Shown: positions 6,612 through 13,840 of the stretch, one piece after another
How positions within the stretch are numbered: the first letter of the stretch is position 1
How the letters are laid out: every line of letters starts with the position of its first letter
NCBI GenBank assembly: GCA_946184025.1
Contig: CAMHEA010000003.1
Location: forward strand, 1 to 37,417
Length of the DNA: 37,417 nt
DNA from: an uncultured Prevotella sp.
GTDB lineage: Bacteria > Bacteroidota > Bacteroidia > Bacteroidales > Bacteroidaceae
Reading direction: 5' to 3'
The notes under the pieces: model-generated
Database searches by the model: none
Seen by the model: the letters and a program-made list of their open reading frames with translations, nothing else
Told to the model about the DNA's origin: nothing
Translations under genes and position numbers: made by a program

Positions 6612-7862
6612 ATGAATGAAGCAACACGATTGTTTGTAGAGCGTCATCGTGAGGAGGATGTGCGTCGGCTGGCTTTGCAGGGTGGTGGCAACGGTGTGGA
6701 CTTGCGGATAGCTCTGCAACAGATTCAAGGCTGGCAGACGGCACGCACAAAGCTGCCTACATGGGCGGCTGTGGCAGGAGTATGGTATCCTCCGCACCTG
6801 TCGATGGAGCAGTGTTCGAGTGAACTCACGGCCCGCTATAAGGCGGCGTTGGTCTTGGAGGTAGCTCAGACGATGGCACCGGGTGTCGATGGCGGTGCTG
6901 GTGTGGTGGATCTGACGGGTGGTTTCGGCGTAGATTTCTTTTTTATGGCTTCAGCCTGGGCTACCGCAGCCGTCTCTCGCTCGCGTACCTATTTTATATA
7001 TGTAGAGCGAAGTGAGGAACTTTGTAGGCTGGCCGCGCATGATTTTGAGCTATTAAACCTTCGGAGTGAAGTAAAAAATGCCGATTCCATCGAGTTTTTA
7101 AAGTCTTTGGAGCATGCTTCGGTCTTGTTTTTAGATCCGGCGCGCCGTGACGGCCATGGTGGTAAGGTGGTGTTGCTGGAGGACTGTACGCCAGATGTGG
7201 TCGCGTTGTGCGACGAACTGTTGGCAAAGACAGACTGCTTGATGCTGAAGCTGTCGCCGATGCTGGACTGGCACCGGGCCGTGGAGCAACTGTCACGTCC
7301 CGGCTGGGGCATGACGGTGCATGTGGTGTCGGTGAAGAACGAGTGCAAGGAGTTGCTGCTGGTAGTGAGAAAGGGTGGTTCGGAGATGGTTTCGGTGGTG
7401 TGTGCCAACTGGACGGGCAACGACTGGGAACGGCTGGCGTATGCAGACGATGAGAATCGGCCGGTGACGGTGTGGCCGCCGGCGGCGGATGAGACCGTGC
7501 TGAAGGGGTGTTGGCTGTTGGAGCCGAATGCGTCGGTGATGAAAGCTGGCTGCTTCGGGGTGTTGTGCCATCGTTTCGGGGTGTCGGCATTGGGTCAGAA
7601 CTCGCATCTTTTTATTGCTGATGACAGGGTGGAAGGCTTCCCCGGTCGGCAGTTGCGCATCGAAGGGGTGTCGGGTATGAACAAACGGGAACTGAAGGGA
7701 CTGCTACGGGGTGTGGAACGTGCCAATGTTTGTGTGCGAAACTTTCCCTTGACGGCTGAGGCTCTTCGCCGCAGGCTTGGTGTGAAGGATGGCGGAAGGG
7801 ATTTTCTCTATGGTACGACTCTTGGTGACGGCCGGCATGTTGTGTTGCGTGGGACTTCCTGA
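6612..7862 (+). CDS. Class I SAM-dependent methyltransferase with THUMP-like domain
   Basis: This 416-residue protein is of the Bacteroidetes type beginning 'MNEATRLFVERHREEDVRRLALQ' and continuing 'LPTWAAVAGVWYPPHLSMEQCSSELTARYKA'. The SAM-binding motif I is 'VVDLTGGFGVD' (about residues 98-108), followed by the acidic 'YVERSEEL'. The motif 'LFLDPARRD' is the DP-x-R signature of this group. The C-terminal third (from about residue 290) fits the THUMP-like domain. It is probably an RNA methyltransferase, target unknown. A segment of about ten residues near 115-125 ('ATAAVSRSRTY') between motif I and 'YVER' looks longer than in homologues I remember. The ATG at 6612 is preferred over the TTG at 6594 because the latter lies upstream of the -7 box. 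Confidence 0.8.
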   Translation: MNEATRLFVERHREEDVRRLALQGGGNGVDLRIALQQIQGWQTARTKLPTWAAVAGVWYPPHLSMEQCSSELTARYKAALVLEVAQTMAPGVDGGAGVVDLTGGFGVDFFFMASAWATAAVSRSRTYFIYVERSEELCRLAAHDFELLNLRSEVKNADSIEFLKSLEHASVLFLDPARRDGHGGKVVLLEDCTPDVVALCDELLAKTDCLMLKLSPMLDWHRAVEQLSRPGWGMTVHVVSVKNECKELLLVVRKGGSEMVSVVCANWTGNDWERLAYADDENRPVTVWPPAADETVLKGCWLLEPNASVMKAGCFGVLCHRFGVSALGQNSHLFIADDRVEGFPGRQLRIEGVSGMNKRELKGLLRGVERANVCVRNFPLTAEALRRRLGVKDGGRDFLYGTTLGDGRHVVLRGTS

Positions 7863-7912
7863 TCACGTCTTTTCAATGAGCAGCGAGGAGAACGGCTGGA
7901 TTTTGTACTCCA

Positions 7913-8218
7913 CATCTGCGAAATCTGCATAACCAAACTACGAATTAAACGGATTCAACGAATTTCTCCTTTAGGTCATGCAGATTTCACAGATTTTGCA
8001 GATGTCTTTATCATTGCAACTGTTAAAATCTGAGTAGATCTGTGTTATCTGTGAGAGAACCTTGCAGAAGTTACTGACGCTCGACAAAACAAAGAAAAGC
8101 AGACTTTCCTTTGGTTTTGTCCTCGCTAAATCGTAACTTTACAGAAGTTACTGACGCTCGACAGAACAAAGAAAAGCAAGCTTTCCTTTGGTTTTGTCCT
8201 CGCTAAATCGTAACTTTG
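7913..8218 (+). repeat. Right arm of the long inverted repeat, with a 77-bp tandem duplication
   Basis: This is the inverse of 3697-3924. Its promoter-bearing end is duplicated in tandem: unit 1 at 8065-8141 and unit 2 at 8142-8218, each beginning 'cagaagttactgacgctcga'. Unit 1 ends TAACTTTA and unit 2 ends TAACTTTG, so only the second keeps the consensus -7 box. The 7863-8250 interval has no gene. Confidence 0.85.
8187..8218 (+). promoter_or_regulatory. Promoter of the GNAT-GNAT-parE-ybeY operon
   Basis: TTTG (8187-8190), a 20-nt spacer and TAACTTTG (8211-8218) lie inside the right repeat arm. The leader before the ATG at 8251 is about 28 nt. No other promoter is seen before 13152. Confidence 0.8.
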
Positions 8219-8250
8219 CAGGGTTGAAACAGCATATAAACAAGACGAAG

Positions 8251-9402
8251 ATGGCTATGATTGAAATCAGGAAAGTCGAGACGAAGAAGGACCTGAAGCG
8301 GTTCATTGACTTTCATTATGATCTTTATAAAGGTAATGCGTATGATGCGCCGACCCTTTTTCTGGACGATATGAACACGCTGAGCAAGGATAAGAATGCA
8401 GCGTTTGACTTCTGTGAGGCTGAGTATTATCTGGCCTACAAGGACGGAAAACTGGCGGGGCGTGTGGCGGCTATTATCAATAACCGGGCCAACGAACGGT
8501 GGAACCGTAAGTCGGTGCGCTTCGGATGGATTGACTTTGTGGACGACCTGGAGGTGAGCACGGCGTTGCTGAAAGCCGTGGAAGACTATGGCCGGAGCAA
8601 AGGCATGACGGAGGTGGTGGGGCCGTTGGGCTTCACTGACTTTGATCCGGAAGGCATGCTCACTTGGGGCTTTGACCAGCTGGGTACGATGGCTACCATC
8701 TATAACTATCCTTACTATCCGGAACACATGGAGCGGATGGGCGGCTTTGTGAAGGACAATGATTATGTGGAGTTCAAGCTGTTTGTTCCGAAGGAAATGC
8801 CGGAGAAATATCAGAAGATAGCGGAGATGGTGGAGAAACGCTACAATCTGCATGCGCGTACATTGACCCGTCATGAGGTGTTCAAGGAGGGCAAAGGCTA
8901 TGAGGTGTTCCATCTGATTAACGATACGTTCAAGGATTTGTATGGCTTCTCTGAACTTACAAACCGCCAGATTGACCAGTATCTGAACATGTGGATGCCG
9001 TTGGCCGACATGAACCTGATTGTGGTGGTGGAAGACTGGACGACTCCTGAACATCAGATGATCGGCGTGGGCATCACCATTCCGTCGCTGTCGAAGGCGG
9101 TGCAGAAATGCCGGCGTGGCCGACTGTTGCCGTTCGGTTGGTGGTACCTGATGAAATCGCTGCTCTTCCACCAGACGAAATATGTGGATCTGATGATGAT
9201 CGGCATCCTGCCGGAATATCGGAAGAAAGGTGCCAATGCATTGTTGTTTGCCCATCTGATTCCTTGGTACCAGAAGTATGGCTTCGAATGGGGTGAGACG
9301 CAGGTGGAGATGGAAACCAACGACAAGGTGCAAAGCCAATGGCAGTATCTGGAAACAGAACTGCACAAGCGTCGTCGGTGCTATGTCAAGACGTTGGAGT
9401 AA
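8251..9402 (+). CDS. GNAT-like N-acetyltransferase, paralogue 1
   Basis: This 383-residue soluble protein is about 50% identical by eye over its whole length to its neighbour at 9443. The N-terminal part begins 'MIEIRKVETKKDLKRFIDFHYDLYK'. It contains '[14 protein letters not shown]' and 'VRFGWIDFVDDLEVSTALL', and 'VVGPLGFTDFDPEGML' lies near residue 145. Near residue 325 'MMIGILPEYRKKGANALLF' resembles the acetyl-CoA pyrophosphate loop of GNAT proteins (basic-x-x-Gly-x-x-Ala). Substrate unknown. The start at 8251 is fixed by the promoter at 8187-8218, although the frame is open upstream. It heads a run of four same-strand genes that ends with parE and ybeY. Confidence 0.7.
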   Translation: MAMIEIRKVETKKDLKRFIDFHYDLYKGNAYDAPTLFLDDMNTLSKDKNAAFDFCEAEYYLAYKDGKLAGRVAAIINNRANERWNRKSVRFGWIDFVDDLEVSTALLKAVEDYGRSKGMTEVVGPLGFTDFDPEGMLTWGFDQLGTMATIYNYPYYPEHMERMGGFVKDNDYVEFKLFVPKEMPEKYQKIAEMVEKRYNLHARTLTRHEVFKEGKGYEVFHLINDTFKDLYGFSELTNRQIDQYLNMWMPLADMNLIVVVEDWTTPEHQMIGVGITIPSLSKAVQKCRRGRLLPFGWWYLMKSLLFHQTKYVDLMMIGILPEYRKKGANALLFAHLIPWYQKYGFEWGETQVEMETNDKVQSQWQYLETELHKRRRCYVKTLE

Positions 9403-9442
9403 TTGGAGTAATTGGACATATAAGGGAACTATATTCTAATCT

Positions 9443-10591
9443 ATGAAGAGACAGATTGAGATTAAAAAAGTTACAGATAAGAACGGATTGAAGGCATTCA
9501 TGCAGTTTCGCTACGACCTCTACAGGAACGACGCGAATGATGTCCCGTATCTGCGATTTGACGAATGGCGGACACTACGGGCTGACAAGAATGCGTCTTT
9601 TGAGGATTGCGATGCTGACTTTTTCCTGGCCTATCGTGACGGACGCGTCGTGGGACGCGTGGCGGCTATCATCAACCGCAAAGCCAACGAACGATGGGAC
9701 AACTGGGTGGTGCGTTTTGGATGGTTCGACTTCATCGACGACCTCGATGTTTCGACAGCACTGATGGATACCGTAGCCGAATGGGGACGCGAACGGGGTA
9801 TGACACAACTGGCCGGGCCGATGGGCTTTGCCGATACCGACCGTGAAGGCATGCTCGTAGAGGGTTTCGACAGCTATACTACCGCCTACGCCAGCTATAA
9901 CTATCCGTATTATCCGAAACACATTGAGCAAATGGGCGGCTTCAGAAAGGACAACGACTATGTGCAGACGATGGTGAAGGTGCCTGAGAAGGTGCCTGAG
10001 AAATTTGCCCGGATTGCCGAGATGGTGGAACGTCGGCATAATCTTCATGTGCACAAACTCACCCGGAAGGAACTGCTCAAGTATGGCTACGGACGCGAAG
10101 TGTTCAGTATGCTCAACAGCACCTACGGCGACTTGTATGGCTTTGCCAAGCTGAATGAGCACAAGATAGACCAGCTGGTGGAGCAGTATATCAAGATTGC
10201 CGACTTGAATCTGGTCAGTATCATCGTTGACGGTAACCGTAACAACAAAATGGTAGGTTTCGGCATCACCTTTCCGTCGCTCTCCGATGCACAGCGCAAG
10301 GCTCACAACGGGCACCTGCTGCCAACTGCATGGTATCATCTGCTGAAAGCCATCTATTGGAAACGTGCCGAAACCGTTGACATGCTGCTCATCGGTGTGC
10401 TTCCGGAATATCGCTCGAAGGGTGCCAATGCCATCATCTTCAAAGATTTGGTGGAACAATACATCCGCTATGGATTCAAATGGGCACAGGCTATGCCACA
10501 GATGGAAACCAATACCCATATCCTGAGTAACTGGCAGTATTTTGATGCGCATGTGAACCGACGGTTGCGGTGCTTCATCAAGGATTTGTAG
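9443..10591 (+). CDS. GNAT-like N-acetyltransferase, paralogue 2
   Basis: This 382-residue tandem paralogue of the preceding gene is almost identical in length. Conserved blocks: '[24 protein letters not shown]', '[13 protein letters not shown]', '[21 protein letters not shown]', '[23 protein letters not shown]' and '[19 protein letters not shown]'. It starts 40 nt after its neighbour, with no promoter between, in a short spacer where 'ttggagtaa' is repeated around the upstream stop. The two probably arose by duplication and may act on different substrates or as a heteromer. Function unknown. It precedes parE by 55 nt. Confidence 0.7.
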   Translation: MKRQIEIKKVTDKNGLKAFMQFRYDLYRNDANDVPYLRFDEWRTLRADKNASFEDCDADFFLAYRDGRVVGRVAAIINRKANERWDNWVVRFGWFDFIDDLDVSTALMDTVAEWGRERGMTQLAGPMGFADTDREGMLVEGFDSYTTAYASYNYPYYPKHIEQMGGFRKDNDYVQTMVKVPEKVPEKFARIAEMVERRHNLHVHKLTRKELLKYGYGREVFSMLNSTYGDLYGFAKLNEHKIDQLVEQYIKIADLNLVSIIVDGNRNNKMVGFGITFPSLSDAQRKAHNGHLLPTAWYHLLKAIYWKRAETVDMLLIGVLPEYRSKGANAIIFKDLVEQYIRYGFKWAQAMPQMETNTHILSNWQYFDAHVNRRLRCFIKDL

Positions 10592-10646
10592 GCAAAAGAA
10601 ACAAGCAACGAAACAACAAGAAAAAAGGAACGAGAAAGGAAGATAT

Positions 10647-12626
10647 ATGGCAGAAAACGACGATTTCATCGAAAAAAAAGCTCCTGTTCAGGGCAAATAT
10701 GACGACGAGAATATCCGGACACTGACGGGTATTCAACACATCCGTCTGCGTCCGGGAATGTATATCGGTCGCCTGGGTGACGGCTCACTGCCCGAAGATG
10801 GTATTTATGTACTGCTCAAGGAGGTTATTGACAACTCTATCGATGAGTTCAAGATGAATGCCGGCAAGCGTATTGAGGTGGACATTGACGAGAATCTTCG
10901 GGTCTCGGTACGCGACTATGGACGTGGCATTCCCCAAGGAAAACTGGTCGAAGCCGTTTCCGTGCTCAATACAGGAGGCAAGTACGACTCCAAAGCATTC
11001 AAGAAAAGCATCGGTCTCAACGGTGTCGGCGTGAAAGCCGTTAATGCCCTGAGTGCTCGTTTTGAGGTGAAATCATATCGGGAGGGCAAGGTGCGTAGCC
11101 TGACCTTTGAACGAGGAGAACTCAAGAGCGACACGACGGAAGCCACCGACGACGAAAACGGTACCTATATTTTCTTCCAGCCTGACGGGGACGAGAAACT
11201 GTTCAAGAACTACCAGTTCCAGAACGACATTGTGGAAACGATGCTCCGCAACTATACCTATCTGAACCAAGGGCTCATCATCATGTACAACGGACGGCGT
11301 ATCGCCAGCCGTAACGGTCTGCAAGACCTTCTGACGGACAACATGACCACCGACGGTCTCTATCCGATTGTACACATGAAGGGCGACGACATCGAGATTG
11401 CCTTTACCCACACCAACCAATATGGTGAGGAATACCATTCCTTTGTCAACGGACAACATACCACGCAGGGCGGCACCCACCAGAGTGCCTTTAAGGAGCA
11501 TATAGCCCGCACCATCAAGGAGTATTTCGGCAAATATGAATATGGCGACATCCGAAACGGTATCGTTGCTGCCATCGCCATCAATGTGGAAGAACCGGTC
11601 TTTGAAAGTCAGACGAAAATTAAGCTCGGTTCCACGCAGATGGCACCCGACGGAGAAAGTATCAACAAGTATGTAGGCGATTTCATCAAGCAGCAGGTGG
11701 ACAACTACCTGCATATCCACAATGAAGTGGCTGAAGCCATAGAGGCAAAAGTCAAGGAGAGCGAACGTGAACGTAAGGCGATGGCAGGTGTAACTAAGCT
11801 CGCACGCGAACGTGCCAAGAAGGCAAACTTGCATAACCGCAAGCTGCGCGACTGCCGAATCCACTACTGCGACGTGAAGAATGACCGGAAGGAAGAGTCC
11901 AGTATCTTCATCACTGAGGGCGATTCTGCCAGCGGCAGTATCACCAAGAGCCGCGACGTGAACACACAAGCCGTATTCTCTCTGCGCGGAAAACCCCTCA
12001 ACTCGTTCGGACTTACCAAGAAAGTAGTCTATGAAAATGAAGAGTTCAACCTGCTGCAAGCGGCACTCGACATTGAAGACGGTCTTGAGACACTCCGTTA
12101 CAACAAGGTCATCGTTGCTACTGATGCTGATGTCGACGGCATGCACATCCGGTTGCTCATCATCACCTTCTTCCTCCAGTTCTTCCCTGAGCTCATCAAG
12201 AAAGGACACGTCTACGTCTTGCAGACACCACTCTTCAGAGTGCGCAACCGCCGTACCAAGATCAAGAACAAAAAAATCATTGCCGAAGCTGATGCACGGC
12301 GTAGTGAAAGAGAGAAAAAGACCGATTTCATTACGCACTACTGCTACAGCGAGGAAGAACGTCTGCGTGCCATCAAAGAACTGGGACCAGATCCGGAGAT
12401 AACCCGCTTCAAGGGACTTGGAGAAATTTCGCCTGAGGAGTTCGTTCACTTTATCGGTCCGGACATGCGACTCGAACAGGTGACCCTCCACAAGAACGAT
12501 CAGGTGCAGAAATTGCTCGAATATTATATGGGCAAGAACACCATGGAGCGGCAGAACTTCATCATTGACAACCTCGTTATCGAAGAAGACAACTTCAACG
12601 AAGGCGAGGAAGACGACAACCAGTAA
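10647..12626 (+). CDS. parE: DNA topoisomerase IV subunit B
   Basis: This is the 659-residue ATPase subunit of topoisomerase IV, which decatenates daughter chromosomes together with ParC. The GHKL ATPase shows 'EVIDNSIDE' (Asn63 for Mg-ATP), 'DYGRGIP' (90-96) and '[14 protein letters not shown]' (123-136). The Toprim domain has the catalytic Glu424 in 'EGDSASG' and 'DADVDGMH' (493-500). '[10 protein letters not shown]' (446-455) and the C-terminal 'RFKGLGE' match ParE-type rather than GyrB-type proteins. The end is acidic ([14 protein letters not shown]). 'AGGAACGAGAAAGGAAG' precedes the ATG. The partner parC is not in the window. The gene probably shares the promoter at 8187 and is followed by ybeY after 22 nt. 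Confidence 0.92.
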   Translation: MAENDDFIEKKAPVQGKYDDENIRTLTGIQHIRLRPGMYIGRLGDGSLPEDGIYVLLKEVIDNSIDEFKMNAGKRIEVDIDENLRVSVRDYGRGIPQGKLVEAVSVLNTGGKYDSKAFKKSIGLNGVGVKAVNALSARFEVKSYREGKVRSLTFERGELKSDTTEATDDENGTYIFFQPDGDEKLFKNYQFQNDIVETMLRNYTYLNQGLIIMYNGRRIASRNGLQDLLTDNMTTDGLYPIVHMKGDDIEIAFTHTNQYGEEYHSFVNGQHTTQGGTHQSAFKEHIARTIKEYFGKYEYGDIRNGIVAAIAINVEEPVFESQTKIKLGSTQMAPDGESINKYVGDFIKQQVDNYLHIHNEVAEAIEAKVKESERERKAMAGVTKLARERAKKANLHNRKLRDCRIHYCDVKNDRKEESSIFITEGDSASGSITKSRDVNTQAVFSLRGKPLNSFGLTKKVVYENEEFNLLQAALDIEDGLETLRYNKVIVATDADVDGMHIRLLIITFFLQFFPELIKKGHVYVLQTPLFRVRNRRTKIKNKKIIAEADARRSEREKKTDFITHYCYSEEERLRAIKELGPDPEITRFKGLGEISPEEFVHFIGPDMRLEQVTLHKNDQVQKLLEYYMGKNTMERQNFIIDNLVIEEDNFNEGEEDDNQ

Positions 12627-12648
12627 GCAACCTGTAAATTACCAAAGG

Positions 12649-13059
12649 ATGATAACCTACAATACCGACGGCGTGAAGATGCCGAAAATAAGAAAGCGTG
12701 AGACCACGGCGTGGATTAAAGCCGTGGCGGCCACCTACGGACGACGTGTAGGAGAGGTGGGATATATGTTTGTTGATGACGAGAAAATCCTTGAAGTCAA
12801 CAACGAATACCTCGGACACGACTACTATACGGACATTATTACCTTCGACTATGACGAAGGAGACATCATCAATGGAGACTTGGTTATCTCCCTTGACACC
12901 GTGCGTACAAATGCGGAGAAGTTTGGAAAGGACTACGATGAAGAACTCCACCGCGTCATCATACACGGAATCCTGCACCTTTGTGGCATCAATGACAAAG
13001 GACCAGGAGAAAGAGAACTGATGGAAGCAGCAGAAAACAAGGCGTTATCAATGCGATAA
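12649..13059 (+). CDS. ybeY: Endoribonuclease YbeY (rRNA maturation factor)
   Basis: This 136-residue single-domain metal-dependent RNase acts in 16S rRNA 3'-end maturation and ribosome quality control. Diagnostic segments: 'INGDLVISLDTV' and 'RVIIHGILHLCGINDKGPGERELM'. In the usual H-x3-H-x5-H zinc site the first two histidines are present, but the third position is Asp ('GIND'). I believe this is common in Bacteroidetes homologues but have not checked. The start at 12649 follows the parE stop by 22 nt; the frame is open further into parE, but YbeY proteins begin near this point. The stop codon lies inside a terminator hairpin. Confidence 0.88.
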   Translation: MITYNTDGVKMPKIRKRETTAWIKAVAATYGRRVGEVGYMFVDDEKILEVNNEYLGHDYYTDIITFDYDEGDIINGDLVISLDTVRTNAEKFGKDYDEELHRVIIHGILHLCGINDKGPGERELMEAAENKALSMR

Positions 13060-13076
13060 CGCCTTGTCTTCTTTTA
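13037..13076 (+). terminator. Intrinsic terminator overlapping the ybeY stop
   Basis: A perfect 13-bp stem (13037-13049 with 13055-13067) closes a 5-nt loop and is followed by 'cttctttt'. The left arm encodes the final codons of ybeY and the stop codon TAA (13057-13059) lies in the right arm. Confidence 0.9.
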
Positions 13077-13151
13077 ATTTGTTTTTAAGTAGGTGTCTAT
13101 TTAAATGTATATAAAAAAGTTTCTGGACATATAATAAAAATCTTTTTTTTC

Positions 13152-13183
13152 TTTGTCGACATAAAAAAATTTTCATATCATTG
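13152..13183 (+). promoter_or_regulatory. Promoter of the repeat-peptide/fimbrillin locus
   Basis: TTTG (13152-13155), a 20-nt spacer and TATCATTG (13176-13183), a one-base deviation from TAnnTTTG, follow an AT-rich tract at 13085-13170. The predicted transcript has a leader of about 280 nt before the gene at 13468. Confidence 0.65.
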
Positions 13184-13188
13184 CCACG

Positions 13189-13467
13189 ATGTTAGCCTTT
13201 TGTTGGGCGGGCATCATATTTTTGAGGGATTAAGAGAGACGGTATGTCTATTCTTGTAGCTGGGAATCTGGAAAATTTCAATGCAACACAAGATGGCATA
13301 GTGGGATTCTCCGCGCGTAAGCGTGGGCTGACATCACTATATCTTTGTTGCACAGGTAATTTCCAGAACCTCCAGTTAGAGATGTAGAACATATCAGTTC
13401 CACGTCTTTTTCGTTTATAAACATTGGTGTGCTGAGGGACTGAACACCGCGAATAGAAAAAAAGGAA
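13189..13467 (+). promoter_or_regulatory. Long structured leader with short reading frames
   Basis: A 14-codon frame (MLAFCWAGIIFLRD) begins at 13189, 5 nt after the -7 box, and stops at 13233. A 47-codon frame begins at 13244 (MSILVAGNLENFNATQDGIV...) and stops at 13387; it matches nothing I know. The RNA can fold back: CTGGAAA (13268-13274) pairs with TTTCCAG (13360-13366), and TGCAACA (13282-13288) with TGTTGCA (13346-13352). Leader peptide plus foldback would suit attenuation, but this is inference. No known riboswitch class is recognised. Confidence 0.4.
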
Positions 13468-13767
13468 ATGAAGAAATCAGCAAAATCAATTTTTCCGGCT
13501 GAATCCATCCGTGGTGACAGCCGACGCAGAGTCTATCTCTGCCCCTGCACGGAGTTGTTGCCTGTGGAGTGTACTCTCATGTGGTTTGTTGGGTCATTGA
13601 AAGAACGGAGTAACTATGGCCAAGGAAATGACCCTTTTGAACAGATTGAGTTTGTGGATGATGATGTGCAAGAGCGTTCTGACTACGAATGGGGTGGCAA
13701 TCCCTTTGGTTCCACAGCAAGCAGTCGCAGCTATCGTGCTGGTGGAAATCCTTTCAGCGACATTTAA
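13468..13767 (+). CDS. 99-aa protein with three C-terminal YxxGxxPF repeats
   Basis: The frame begins MKKSAKSIFPAESIRGDSRR after 'aaaaaaaggaa', which supports this ATG. Residues 1-45 include 'RVYLCPCTELLPVE' and a short hydrophobic 'CTLMWFVGSL'. The tail holds three related segments: RSNYGQGNDPF (47-57), RSDYEWGGNPF (70-80) and RSYRAGGNPF (87-96). They are separated by acidic or Ser-rich linkers, and the protein ends three residues after the last copy. I do not recognise a family. It lies 73 nt before a lipoprotein gene with no promoter or terminator between, so the two are probably co-expressed. Repeats of a short aromatic/Gly/Pro-Phe unit at the C-terminus are typical of multi-core precursor peptides, but no modifying enzyme is nearby. 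Confidence 0.6.
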   Translation: MKKSAKSIFPAESIRGDSRRRVYLCPCTELLPVECTLMWFVGSLKERSNYGQGNDPFEQIEFVDDDVQERSDYEWGGNPFGSTASSRSYRAGGNPFSDI

Positions 13768-13840
13768 ACAATCTGAAACTGTGACTATAACCTTAGGCAA
13801 ATAAAAGAAAAAAAGAGTAACATCCTTAAAAAACAAGACA

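Noticed and set aside
8203-10669. Long minus-strand frames opposite the two GNAT-like genes
   Set aside because: Antisense shadows; the plus-strand paralogy fixes the coding strand. Both shadows also lack a promoter.
11073-12491. A 472-codon minus-strand frame across parE
   Set aside because: It overlaps the conserved ATPase and Toprim coding sequence and encodes no recognisable domain.
13244-13387. The 47-codon frame in the 13 kb leader as a definite gene
   Set aside because: No homology, no good ribosome site; it is mentioned only as part of the leader.
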